Part shown: one piece after another, positions 49,302 to 57,569 of the stretch | Layout of the letters: each line of letters begins with the position of its first letter | How positions within the stretch are numbered: the stretch's first letter is position 1 | NCBI RefSeq assembly: GCF_021228125.1 | Contig: NZ_JAJQQS010000007.1 | Span: forward strand, 322,744 to 386,743 | From: Streptomyces albireticuli | Lineage (GTDB): Bacteria > Actinomycetota > Actinomycetes > Streptomycetales > Streptomycetaceae | DNA: 64,000 nucleotides | Direction of reading: 5' to 3' | The notes under the pieces: model-generated | What the model saw: the letters and a program-made list of their open reading frames with translations, nothing else | Databases searched by the model: none | Told to the model about the DNA's origin: nothing | Translations under genes and position numbers: made by a program

Positions 49302-50573
49302 TCACCGCAACCGCGCCGCGTCCGCCGCCGCCTCCCCCCGCGCCCACCCCTCCGCGTCACGCCCCTTCAGCCGGTGCGACGTCGTCGTGGGGAACAGCCG
49401 CTCCGTCGACTCGCCCACCGCCACGTCCCGCGCCGCCAGCACCGGCAGCACCTCCGCCGGAACCGCGGCCGCACCGGCCCCGGCACCGCCCGCCGCCTCC
49501 GCCACCACGGCCGCCGCCGTCGCCGTGAGGCGGTCACGGATGCGGGCCGCGTAGGCGATCAGGAAGGACTGGCGGAAGTCGCGCGTACGGCGCGAGCGGC
49601 CGCGCGCGTGGTGGTCGTCGCCCGCGCGCCGCATCGCCGTCGTGGCCTGGACCAGCAGCGACGTGTACATCAGCTCGACCAGCTCCAGGTCCGCCTCGAA
49701 GCCGACGACCGTGGAGAAGTCGAACTCGCTCGACCACACCGACCGGCAGTGGTTGGCCTCCGCGACCGCGTCGAGGAGCAGGGCCTTCGCGGCCTCGTAC
49801 GGGCCCTCGACGCCGATCCGCCAAGCCCCGGGACCGTCGACGGGTTCGGTCGCGTGGGCGGCGAGCAGCGCCTCGTCCAGCGAGTAGCGGGCCATGAGCT
49901 CCTGTGCCTTCGCGGACAGCGCCTCGGCCTCCTCCGCGAACTCCGTGGACTCCGCCTTCGCCAGCAGCGCCCGGATCCGCGTGAGCATCCTCGGCTCCAC
50001 GGCGACGGCGGGACGGCCCGTCCCGGCACCGCCCACCGGCCGCGCCGCGCCCGGCAGCGGCCCCGCCGCGCCGATCCGCGGCAGCGAACCGATCAGCCGC
50101 AGCGCGCCCAGGCCGCACGCGGCCGCCTCGAAGCGGCTGAGCCGCTCACGGCCCGCGAAGCCCTCCAGGAACGCGTCGTCCGCCTCCCACCACACCCGCG
50201 CCTCCAGCTCGGCCAGCTGGGCCGCCCAGCGGGCGGAGAGCGTGTCCGGTGCGTAGCGCCGCGCCTCCGCGGCCACGGCGTCGACGGTGAAGCGCAGCTC
50301 GGCGGCGGTCAGCTCCCGCCGTACGAGCCTGGCGACATCCGCGGGCTGCCAGCCGCCCTCCCAGGCGTGCCGTACGACCTTCTCCGCGGCACGCAGCAGG
50401 GCGCGACCGACGGCCTCCGGACCCGCGGGATCCGCCGTAAGGGTCGAGGCGGCGGCGTAAAGGGCGTCATCAAGGTCGTCGGCGGACCGACCCCGCAGGC
50501 CCGCCAGAGCCGCCTCCACGGCGGCCAGCGGGCCGGCGTCCTCCGGTCGCTGCCGGCTGCTGCGCTTGCCCAC
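49302..50573 (-). CDS. DUF2786 protein
   Basis: 423 residues from GTG 50573 (GAGGAG 11 nt upstream). The DUF2786 block (R-M-L-T-R-I-R-A-L-L-A-K-A-E-S-T-E-F, then A-E-A-L-S-A-K-A-Q-E-L-M-A-R-Y) lies near 195-245. It is preceded by a helical region and followed by a region with H-H-A-R-G-R-S-R-R-T-R-D-F-R-Q-S-F and Y-A-A-R-I. Proteins of this type are widespread in actinobacteria with no known function. A longer product from ATG 50645 is possible but has no ribosome site. Confidence 0.82.
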   Translation of the reverse strand: MGKRSSRQRPEDAGPLAAVEAALAGLRGRSADDLDDALYAAASTLTADPAGPEAVGRALLRAAEKVVRHAWEGGWQPADVARLVRRELTAAELRFTVDAVAAEARRYAPDTLSARWAAQLAELEARVWWEADDAFLEGFAGRERLSRFEAAACGLGALRLIGSLPRIGAAGPLPGAARPVGGAGTGRPAVAVEPRMLTRIRALLAKAESTEFAEEAEALSAKAQELMARYSLDEALLAAHATEPVDGPGAWRIGVEGPYEAAKALLLDAVAEANHCRSVWSSEFDFSTVVGFEADLELVELMYTSLLVQATTAMRRAGDDHHARGRSRRTRDFRQSFLIAYAARIRDRLTATAAAVVAEAAGGAGAGAAAVPAEVLPVLAARDVAVGESTERLFPTTTSHRLKGRDAEGWARGEAAADAARLR

Positions 50574-50739
50574 GGGTGTCTCTGCTCCTCGGGTGACGGG
50601 TGGCGGATGGTCGGGCCCGTCGGTCGTCCGTGCGGGCGTTCCCATTGTCCCGGAGGGGGTGTGGGGGCGGGGTGGGGGCCATGTGCGGCCTTGCGCGGGG
50701 GCGCCGCCGCGGGGGCCGCGGGGCGGTGCGGGCGGTGCG

Positions 50740-51140
50740 GGCAGTGCGAGAAGCGGCACCTGGCGGCGCGGAGAGCCGTACCGGCCGGGGCCGTACCGGC
50801 CGACAGCGCAGGCCCTACCGGCAGCGCGGGCCCTACCGGCAGCGCGGGCCCTACCGGCGGCACGGGGGCCGAACCGGCGGCGCGGGCCCTGCGGGCGGCC
50901 TTCCCCAGCCCCGCCCCTTCCCGAAACCGGGGGCAAGCCCCCGGGCCCCCTTCCGCGCTCCGCGCGGTGGCCTCAAGCTCCCCCAGCTACCGCTGGGAGG
51001 TACCCCCAGCCGGGCTGCATTCGCCCGGTTCCGGGCAACGAATCAGCCCGTCCGGCGTTTGAGGACCGGGGCCCGGGGCGGAGCCCCGGTTTCGGGAAGG
51101 GGCGGGGCTGGGGAAGGCCCCGCGCAGCGGCACCCCCACC
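50740..51140. repeat. Streptomyces intergenic repeat, copy B, with inner 18-bp tandem repeat
   Basis: Shares with copy A both the GTGCGAGAAGCGGCACCTGG-type flank and the GC-rich mosaic. Inside it (about 50811-50868) three to four tandem copies of GGCCCTACCGGCAGCGCG are inserted. A further hairpin, AGCTACCGCTGGGAGGTACC-like, lies near 50985-51005. No gene is present between 50574 and 51315. Confidence 0.85.
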
Positions 51141-51231
51141 CGGACCCGCACCCCACCACCCCGCCCCACATCACCCGCAAGGACCCCGCCCCACCCCACC
51201 CACCCGTTGACAACCCCCCGAAACGCCAAGC

Positions 51232-51260
51232 GGCGACCCGCACAAACCGTGCGAGCCGCC
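51232..51260 (-). terminator. Hairpin after the L,D-transpeptidase gene
   Basis: GGCGACCCGCAC and GTGCGAGCCGCC pair with two imperfect positions around a 5-nt loop, about 55 nt beyond the stop. Confidence 0.5.
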
Positions 51261-51315
51261 ACCCAGCGGAACCAGCTGCCGAATCAGCTGCTGAATCAGC
51301 CGAAAAAGATCAGGC

Positions 51316-52590
51316 TCAAGCCCCCGTCGCGCTCCCCGCGACCCACGCGTTCCAGTCCATGTTCCAGCCGTTGAGGCCGTTCTCCGGGGCGATCGTCTTG
51401 TCGTTGGAGTTCTTGACCTCGACGACGTCACCCAGCTGGGAGTTGCTGAAGAACCAGGAGCCCGAGGTCGACGGGTCGTCCGCGCCCTGCTTGTCCTCCA
51501 GGCCGATGCAGCCGTGGCTGGTGTTGGCGCTGCCGAAGATGCCGCTGCCCCAGTAGTTGCCGTGGATGAACGTGCCCGACGTGGACAGGCGCATGGCGTG
51601 CGGGACGTCCTTGATGTCGTACTCGCCCTTGCCGTTGCCCTTGGTGAAGCCGACGGTCGAGCCGTCCATGCGGGTCTCCTTGAACTTCTCGGAGATCACC
51701 ATCTTGCCGTTGTACGTCGGGTTCTCGGGGCTGCCGGCCGAGATCGGGATGGTCTTGATGGTCTTGCCGTCCCGGACGACCGTCATCTGGTGCGACTTCA
51801 CGTCGACCGTGGAGACCTGAGCGTGACCGATCTTGAACGAGACGGTCTTCTTCTGCACGCCCTTGACGCCGGGGGCGCCCTCGACGCCGTCGAGGTCCAG
51901 CTTCAGGGTGACGTCGGAGTTGGCCTTCCAGTACTCCTGCGGGCGGAAGTCGATCCGCTGGTCGCCGAACCAGTGGCCGACGATCTTCTGACCGCTGCTG
52001 GAGTTGACCGTGATGCCGGACTGGACGGCCTTGCGGTCCTTGATCGGCTTGTCGAAGTTGATCGACACGGGCATGCCGACGCCGACGGTCGAGCCGTCCT
52101 CCGGCGTGAAGGAGCCGATGAAGCTGTTGGTCGGCGAGACGGTGGCGAAGGAGGAGTTCTCCGTGGCCTTGCGGCCCTCGGAGTCCTTGGCCTCGACGAC
52201 GACCTTGTACTTGGTGGACCGCTCGAGCTGCTTGGCGGGCTTCCACGAGGTCTTGTCGGGCGATATCGTGCCCTCGACCGGGGCGCCCTTGTCGGTCGTC
52301 ATCTTGACGCTCGTGAGCTCGCCGTCACTGACGGTGACCTTGGCGGCGTCGGTGGTGATCCCGGCGTTGGTCGAGCCGTCCTTCTGCGCGATCTTGATCT
52401 GCGCCTTGGAGGCTTCCTTGGCGGCAGCGGCGTCGACCTTGTTCTGGGACTTGCCGTTACCGGCGGAGCCGCTCTTGCCGTCGTCGTCGCCACCGCCGCA
52501 GGCGGCGAGGGTCAGCACACCGCCGAGCACAGCGGCCGCGGCCACCAGGCCCTTGCGGCGCTTGCCGTCCGTCATCACACGCTTCTCCAT
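51316..52590 (-). CDS. L,D-transpeptidase lipoprotein
   Basis: 424 residues from ATG 52590 (CAGGAG 2-3 nt upstream). The lipobox is L-T-L-A-A-C near residue 31. There follow a linker, two Ig-like domains (about 65-270), and a YkuD catalytic domain (about 275-400) with H-G-N-Y-W-G and the catalytic S-H-G-C-I-G-L. The enzyme makes 3-3 (meso-DAP/L,L-DAP) cross-links in peptidoglycan, as in mycobacterial LdtMt proteins. Its upstream region has an ECF-type promoter candidate, which would link it to envelope stress. Confidence 0.95.
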   Translation of the reverse strand: MEKRVMTDGKRRKGLVAAAAVLGGVLTLAACGGGDDDGKSGSAGNGKSQNKVDAAAAKEASKAQIKIAQKDGSTNAGITTDAAKVTVSDGELTSVKMTTDKGAPVEGTISPDKTSWKPAKQLERSTKYKVVVEAKDSEGRKATENSSFATVSPTNSFIGSFTPEDGSTVGVGMPVSINFDKPIKDRKAVQSGITVNSSSGQKIVGHWFGDQRIDFRPQEYWKANSDVTLKLDLDGVEGAPGVKGVQKKTVSFKIGHAQVSTVDVKSHQMTVVRDGKTIKTIPISAGSPENPTYNGKMVISEKFKETRMDGSTVGFTKGNGKGEYDIKDVPHAMRLSTSGTFIHGNYWGSGIFGSANTSHGCIGLEDKQGADDPSTSGSWFFSNSQLGDVVEVKNSNDKTIAPENGLNGWNMDWNAWVAGSATGA

Positions 52591-52655
52591 TGCTCCTGGA
52601 CCCCGAAATCCCCGAGCCGAATCGTGGGGCAGCACGTATCCCGGCTTCTGCTTAA

Positions 52656-52683
52656 GGAACGCCTGCACCGATAAGTCCGTTCC
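52656..52683 (-). promoter_or_regulatory. ECF-type promoter candidate for the L,D-transpeptidase gene
   Basis: On the minus strand GGAAC (52683-52679) and CGTT (52661-52658) are 17 nt apart, the pattern of ECF sigma (SigE-type) promoters. The pair also forms a GGAACG/CGTTCC dyad. The start would be about 60 nt upstream of ATG 52590. Confidence 0.45.
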
Positions 52684-53031
52684 ACACCTCAGGGAAATGT
52701 GGGGAAGACCACCCCAGTAAAGCCCCTCGCGGGGCCGACATGGTAGCCGGGGTGCTGGTAGATGCCTGCTTTCCATGGTGCCTGCGGGGCTGTTGTGACT
52801 GCCAGGGTCGGGATGCCCTTGACTTTCCCGCCACGTTCACCGGAGCGGGCCGGCGGCTTCCCGCACACCCTGTCGCCCGCTCCCCTGCGGCTTCCCGGCG
52901 GCTTCCCGGCGGTTTCCCGCCCTCCCGCACGGCTTCCGCGCACCCGTTCGCATCACTAACATCGGGTCAGCCGGGGCCGGGCGCACAGTGCGAGGGCCCC
53001 AAGAACCGCCACCTCAGGGGGAATTCGTCCC
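52684..53031. other. Intergenic region with short CGGCTTCCC repeats
   Basis: About 350 nt without a gene. Four degenerate copies of CGGCTTCCC occur near 52850-52925. TAACAT (about 52957-52962) upstream of GTG 53032 may be a -10 element for the next gene. Confidence 0.4.
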
Positions 53032-53354
53032 GTGACCGCGCATCGACCGCTGCTGACCGCAGTCGCCGCCGGTTCGCTGCTGTGCGCGGTGTGGTGCGTG
53101 CCGACCGCGTACGCGACGGCCGAGCGACCGGGGCCCGGAAAGAGTGAAACGGTGCGGAGCACCACCGTCACCACGGGAAACCCCGCCGCACCCACGACCA
53201 AGGAACCCGCCCCCCCCCGCCCAAGGAACCCGTCCTCGCCGACTCGGGCGCCGTCGACACCACCCCGTACGTCTTCGGCGGCATCGCTTTCGTCGCGGCG
53301 GGCGGCGCCCTGGTCACCGCCGCCGTGCGCAGGACGCGCACGGCGGCTCGCTGA
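53032..53354 (+). pseudogene. Cell-surface protein gene with frameshift in a C9 tract
   Basis: From GTG 53032 (GGGGG 5-6 nt upstream) a signal peptide (residues 1-28) and a Pro/Thr-rich stretch are read to K-E-P-A-P-P. A run of nine Cs (53210-53218) follows. One more C would join this to the downstream frame, which runs to the TGA at 53352-53354 and encodes K-E-P-V-L-A-D-S-G-A-V, a membrane helix of about 20 residues and a basic tail. The two halves together make a typical surface-protein plan: signal, Pro-rich stalk, LAxTG-like L-A-D-S-G, helix, positive tail. Read as it stands, translation continues out of frame into the antisense of hutH. The break could be a sequencing error, a true mutation or a phase-variable tract. 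Confidence 0.7.
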
Positions 53355-53375
53355 CCGCCGCGCCGGACGAGGGCC

Positions 53376-54920
53376 TCAGGCGAGCGTGCCCGTCACCGGC
53401 TCGACCGCCGCGACCAGCTTCCCCGAGCGGACGAACTCCTCGGCCGCCGCGAGGTCGGGAGCCAGGAACCGGTCCTCGCCCGGACCCTCGACGCCCGCCG
53501 CGCGCACCGCGCGCAGTACCTCCTGGGTGGCCGGCGCCGCCGTCAGGCCCGTACGCAGCTCGATGGCGCGCGTCGCGGCGACGAGCTCCACGGCGACGAC
53601 CTTCGTGAGCGCCCCGACGGCCGTCCGCAGCTTGCGCGCGGCCGACCAGCCCATGGAGACGTGGTCCTCCTGCATCGCCGAGGACGGGATCGAGTCCACG
53701 GAGGCCGGCACGGCGAGCCGCTTCATCTCGCTGACCAGGGCGGCCTGCGTGTACTGAGCGATCATCAGGCCGGAGTCCACGCCCGGGTCCCCGGCCAGGA
53801 ACGGCGGCAGCCCGTGCGAGCGGTTCTTGTCCAGCAGCCGGTCGGTGCGACGCTCGGCGATGGAGGCGAGGTCCGCGGCGGCGATGGCCAGGAAGTCCAG
53901 GACGTACGCGACCGGGGCGCCGTGGAAGTTGCCGTTGGACTCGACCCGGCCGTCGGCGAGGACGACGGGGTTGTCGACGGCGGCGGCCAGCTCGCGGTCG
54001 GCGACCAGCCGGGCGTGGGCGAGCGTGTCCCGGCCGGCGCCCGCGACCTGCGGGGCGCAGCGGATGGAGTACGCGTCTTGCACGCGCGGCGCGTCGTCCT
54101 GGTGATGCCCGGTCAGGCCGGAACCGGCCAGCACACGGAGCATGTTGCCGGCGCTGGCGCCCTGGCCCGGGTGCGGGCGGATGGTGTGCAGCTCGGGGGC
54201 GAGGACCTTCTCGGAGCCGAGGAGGGCCTCCAGGGAGAGCGCGGCGGTGATGTCGGCGGAGGTGATCAGACGGGCGAGGTCCGCGCAGGCCATCACCAGC
54301 ATGCCGAGCATGCCGTCGGTGCCGTTGAGGAGCGCGAGGCCCTCCTTCTCGCGCAGCTCGACGGGCGCGATGCCGTGCGCGGCGAGCAGCTCGCCGGCCG
54401 GGCGCAGGGTGCCGTCGGGGCCCTCGGCCTCGCCCTCTCCCATCAGGGTGAGCGCGCAGTGGGAGAGCGGCGCGAGGTCGCCGGAGCAGCCGAGCGAGCC
54501 GTACTCGTGCACGACCGGGGTGATCCCGGCGTTGAGGATCGCGGCCATGGTCTCGACCACGAGGGGGCGGACACCGGTGTGGCCCGAGGCGAGGGTCTTC
54601 AGCCGCAGGAACATCAGCGCGCGGACGACCTCGCGCTCCACACGGGGCCCCATGCCGGCGGCGTGCGAGCGGACGATGTTGCGCTGGAGCTGGGCGCGGA
54701 GGTCGGGACTGATGTGACGGACGGCGAGGGCGCCGAAGCCCGTGGAGACGCCGTAGACCGGATCGGGCTTGGCGGCCAGGTCGTCGATGACCTGCCGCGC
54801 GGCGGCGACGGCGGCCAGCGCCTCGTCCGAGATCACGACCCGCGCACCGTCGCGTGCCACGGCGATCACATCTTCCGCGGTCGTCCCGGCCGTCCCCACC
54901 ACCACAGTGTGCATATCCAT
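53376..54920 (-). CDS. hutH: Histidine ammonia-lyase
   Basis: 514 residues. The residues forming the MIO cofactor are C-S-G (145-147) within G-S-L-G-C-S-G-D-L-A-P-L-S, as in Streptomyces enzymes that have Cys rather than Ala. Active-site G-N-F-H-G and Q-E-D-H-V-S motifs are present. It converts histidine to urocanate, the first step of histidine use. A second in-frame ATG is at 54914. No other hut genes are nearby, which is usual in streptomycetes. Confidence 0.96.
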   Translation of the reverse strand: MDMHTVVVGTAGTTAEDVIAVARDGARVVISDEALAAVAAARQVIDDLAAKPDPVYGVSTGFGALAVRHISPDLRAQLQRNIVRSHAAGMGPRVEREVVRALMFLRLKTLASGHTGVRPLVVETMAAILNAGITPVVHEYGSLGCSGDLAPLSHCALTLMGEGEAEGPDGTLRPAGELLAAHGIAPVELREKEGLALLNGTDGMLGMLVMACADLARLITSADITAALSLEALLGSEKVLAPELHTIRPHPGQGASAGNMLRVLAGSGLTGHHQDDAPRVQDAYSIRCAPQVAGAGRDTLAHARLVADRELAAAVDNPVVLADGRVESNGNFHGAPVAYVLDFLAIAAADLASIAERRTDRLLDKNRSHGLPPFLAGDPGVDSGLMIAQYTQAALVSEMKRLAVPASVDSIPSSAMQEDHVSMGWSAARKLRTAVGALTKVVAVELVAATRAIELRTGLTAAPATQEVLRAVRAAGVEGPGEDRFLAPDLAAAEEFVRSGKLVAAVEPVTGTLA

Positions 54921-54928
54921 ATTCAGGC

Positions 54929-54957
54929 ACCCTAGAGACTGAATCGCGGTCTGTACA
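54929..54957 (-). promoter_or_regulatory. Promoter of hutH, possibly giving a leaderless transcript
   Basis: TAGGGT (54934-54929) and TGTACA (54957-54952) are spaced 17 nt and match sigma-70 hexamers well enough. Only 8 nt separate the -10 from ATG 54920, and no ribosome site is visible. Confidence 0.45.
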
Positions 54958-55045
54958 TAGTCTTCGGCAGCTCGTCCCGGGACCCCGCGCCAGGGGGCCA
55001 CCGCACCCTCCGATCCGCTCTACGGGCCGTCGCTCCCGGTCACCC

Positions 55046-56269
55046 TCAGTCGCCCGGCGTGCCCGAATTCCGCCCCCGGAACCGCCGCCGCTCGGCGGCC
55101 GGCGCGGCCGGCGGATGGTCCGCGAGCCGGACGACGGGGTCCCTGCGCCCGCCGTCGCGCCCGGCGACCACCGGCTTCGCCGACCGCGCGGCCTTGGCCC
55201 GGTACTGGGCCGCGTCCGCGAGCCGGAAGAGGCGGCGGGCCGTGCCCACGGCCCCGATCGGGTCACCCGTGGAGGCGACCCCGCAGGCGACGCCCTCGCC
55301 GAGCTCCAACCCGGCGGCCCTGCGGCACAGTTCGTCCGCGATCCGCACCACTTCGTCCGCCGACGGACCGACCGTCAGCAGACAGAACTCGTCGCCGCCC
55401 AGCCGGGCGGCCAGGGTGCCCGGCAGCATCGCCCCGCACAGCGAGAGCACCGAGCCGAACCGTTCCAGCAGCCGGTCGCCGACCGCGTGACCCAGGGTGT
55501 CGTTGACCTTCTTGAGGCCGTTGAGGTCGCAGACGACCAGGCTGACGACCACACCGTCGGCCAGGTGCCGCTCCACCGCCTCGTCCAGCCGCGCGTCGAC
55601 CGCGCGGCGGTTGCCCAGGCCAGTGAGGGGGTCGGTGAAGGCGAGCCTGCGCACCTCCTCCAGCCGCTCGGTCTGCGCGATGCCGGCCGCGGCCACGGCG
55701 GCCAGGACCGTCGCGAAGTCCGCGTCCGTGCGGCCGAAGGCGGTCACCCCGGGCGGCCGGGCCACGTACAGCTCGCCCCAGGCCCGCCCGTGCAGCACGA
55801 TCGGCGCGACGACACAGCTGCCCCGGCCGCGCCGCCGCAGCGCGGCCACCCGCTGGTGGCGGTACGCGCCCGCCGGGCTGTACGCGCCGGTGCCGGCCGC
55901 GCCCTCGGCGCCGTCCGCGCTCTCGATCCACGCGCGGGGCTCAGGACCACCGCCCACCCACTCCTCGTGCAGGATCTCGGCGATCTCGGGGAAGTCGTGC
56001 ACCGGGTACGACTCGTCCGCCGGGTACCGTTCCTCGCCCTCGGCCAGCTCACCGGCGTTCACCAGCACCCGCAGCCGGCCGTGCTCCCGTTCCCACGCCG
56101 AGACGGCGGCGAAGCTTCCCCCCAGCGCCCGCCGGGCCCGCTCCGCCGCGGCGGCCACCGACTCCAGCGGGGACTGCGCCGCCGCCATCGCCTGAGCGAG
56201 CTCCACGACGGCGCCCAGCCGGACGTCGCACTCCCCGCCGTCTGCCACCCGAGCCTCACATTCCGTCAC
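55046..56269 (-). CDS. cdgE: GAF-GGDEF diguanylate cyclase (CdgE-like)
   Basis: About 407 residues from GTG 56269 (GTG 56287 is also possible; neither has a good ribosome site). A GAF domain (about 20-200) is followed by a GGDEF domain (about 205-370) with D-P-L-T-G-L-G-N-R-R and the intact active motif L-G-G-D-E-F (290-295). The usual RxxD inhibition site five residues before it is absent. It makes c-di-GMP, which controls the switch between growth and sporulation in Streptomyces through BldD. The position next to hutH matches cdgE of other streptomycetes. Confidence 0.88.
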   Translation of the reverse strand: MTECEARVADGGECDVRLGAVVELAQAMAAAQSPLESVAAAAERARRALGGSFAAVSAWEREHGRLRVLVNAGELAEGEERYPADESYPVHDFPEIAEILHEEWVGGGPEPRAWIESADGAEGAAGTGAYSPAGAYRHQRVAALRRRGRGSCVVAPIVLHGRAWGELYVARPPGVTAFGRTDADFATVLAAVAAAGIAQTERLEEVRRLAFTDPLTGLGNRRAVDARLDEAVERHLADGVVVSLVVCDLNGLKKVNDTLGHAVGDRLLERFGSVLSLCGAMLPGTLAARLGGDEFCLLTVGPSADEVVRIADELCRRAAGLELGEGVACGVASTGDPIGAVGTARRLFRLADAAQYRAKAARSAKPVVAGRDGGRRDPVVRLADHPPAAPAAERRRFRGRNSGTPGD

Positions 56270-56380
56270 CGCGCGCAGTACCTGCACTCCAGCGTATGAA
56301 TGTTGCGCCCATTCCGCCCTATGACCGGCTTGGCAGTGCTTCCGCCACAGCCGTACCAGGGGAATTACCAGCGTAGTCGG

Positions 56381-56460
56381 AGCGGACCGGAGGGGCGGGG
56401 CGGACCAGAGGAGGCGGCGGACCAGAGGAGGCGGGGCGGACGAGAGGGGGCGGGGCGGGG
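56381..56460. repeat. Tandem GGCGGACCAGAGGAGGCGG-like repeat
   Basis: Four degenerate copies of about 18-20 bp lie upstream of the cdgE start. No gene. Confidence 0.7.
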
Positions 56461-56485
56461 GTGGGCCCGGCAGGGGCGTAAAGCG

Positions 56486-56546
56486 TGATTTGCGGGCCCG
56501 AACAAGGGCAACGACGGCAACGGCGGGCAACTGGGCCCGTAAATCA
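56486..56546 (-). terminator. Long inverted repeat after the enoyl-CoA hydratase gene
   Basis: TGATTTGCGGGCCC (56486-56499) and GGGCCCGTAAATCA (56533-56546) pair over 14 bp with one wobble, around a 33-nt loop. It lies about 76 nt beyond the hydratase stop. Confidence 0.5.
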
Positions 56547-56621
56547 TGCAGCCCCGGAGGGCCCACCCCCGCCCCGCCCCCGACCCACGGACGGCCGAGG
56601 AACCCCGACCGCCCGCAGCCC

Positions 56622-57416
56622 TCACTCCCCCGGCCAGTCCGGCGTCCGCTTCTCGTTGAAGGCCGCGACGCCCTCGGCACGATCCCCCGAGAAGGCCACC
56701 GTGCGCCACGCGGCGTCCTCGACCTCCAGCCCCGTCCGCAGGTCCAGGCCGTGCCCGAGCCGCAGGGCGCGCTTCGCGGCGCGCAGGCCGACGGGCGAGT
56801 TGGCCGCCATGCGCGCGGCCAGCGCGAGCGCCTCCGTACGGTCCTCGCCCTCGGCGACGAGCTGGTCCACCAGGCCCAGCTCCCGCGCCTCCCCGGCGGG
56901 CACGCGCCGCGCCGTGAAGATCAGTTCGGCCGCGCGGGCGGCGCCCACCCGGCGCGGGAGCAACTGGGTGCCGCCACCGCCGGGGATCACGCCGACCGAC
57001 ACCTCGGGCAGGCCGACGACGGCCGTGGCGTCCGCCACGATCACGTCGCAGGACAGCGCCAGTTCGAAGCCGCCGCCGAGCGCGAAGCCGTGGACGGCGG
57101 CGATCGTCGGCATGGGCAGCTCCAGCACACCGGTGTACGCGGCGCGGGCGTGCGGACGCTGCCGGCCGAGGTCGGCGTCGGTGAAGGAGTTGCGCTCCTT
57201 GAGGTCCGCGCCGACGCAGAACGCGCGCTCGTGCGTGGAGGTGAGGACCACGACCCGCGCGGAGGCGTCGGCGGCGAGGGCGGCGGTGGCCTCCCCGATG
57301 CGGCGGCCCATCTCGGTGGAGACGGCGTTCATGGCCTTGGGCCGGTCGAGGACGAGTTCGGCGACGTGCCCGTGGCGCCTTACGGCGACCCATTCCCCGA
57401 AGCGGATCTCACTCAC
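56622..57416 (-). CDS. Enoyl-CoA hydratase/isomerase family protein
   Basis: 264 residues, crotonase fold. The oxyanion segments A-F-C-V-G-A-D-L-K and G-F-A-L-G-G-G-F-E-L-A-L and the second Glu in L-P-E-V-S-V-G-V-I-P-G-G-G are present, so hydratase activity is likely. It probably acts in fatty-acid or branched-chain acyl-CoA breakdown. It lies alone between cya and cdgE. Confidence 0.92.
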   Translation of the reverse strand: MSEIRFGEWVAVRRHGHVAELVLDRPKAMNAVSTEMGRRIGEATAALAADASARVVVLTSTHERAFCVGADLKERNSFTDADLGRQRPHARAAYTGVLELPMPTIAAVHGFALGGGFELALSCDVIVADATAVVGLPEVSVGVIPGGGGTQLLPRRVGAARAAELIFTARRVPAGEARELGLVDQLVAEGEDRTEALALAARMAANSPVGLRAAKRALRLGHGLDLRTGLEVEDAAWRTVAFSGDRAEGVAAFNEKRTPDWPGE

Positions 57417-57569
57417 GTGGTGCCTCCCGGTGACGTTAACGACCGTAAACTTCCGTCGCTGATCATCGCACCGGTAACGGAGGTCCTCAATCGCCGGACG
57501 GACCCGATTTCCGGCCCGGCCGCCGCACCGACGACCGTCGACCGACGACCACTACCCCTCAGCCGCCGT

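Noticed and set aside
48974..51210. Several short frames with L-R-A-A-F-P-x-P-A-P and L-K-R-R-P-G endings
   Set aside because: They are translations of the dispersed intergenic repeat, recur in several frames and lack ribosome sites.
53032..53757. A 241-residue frame continuing from the surface-protein start
   Set aside because: Beyond the C9 tract it reads antisense through hutH with biased composition; the meaningful continuation is in the shifted frame to 53354.
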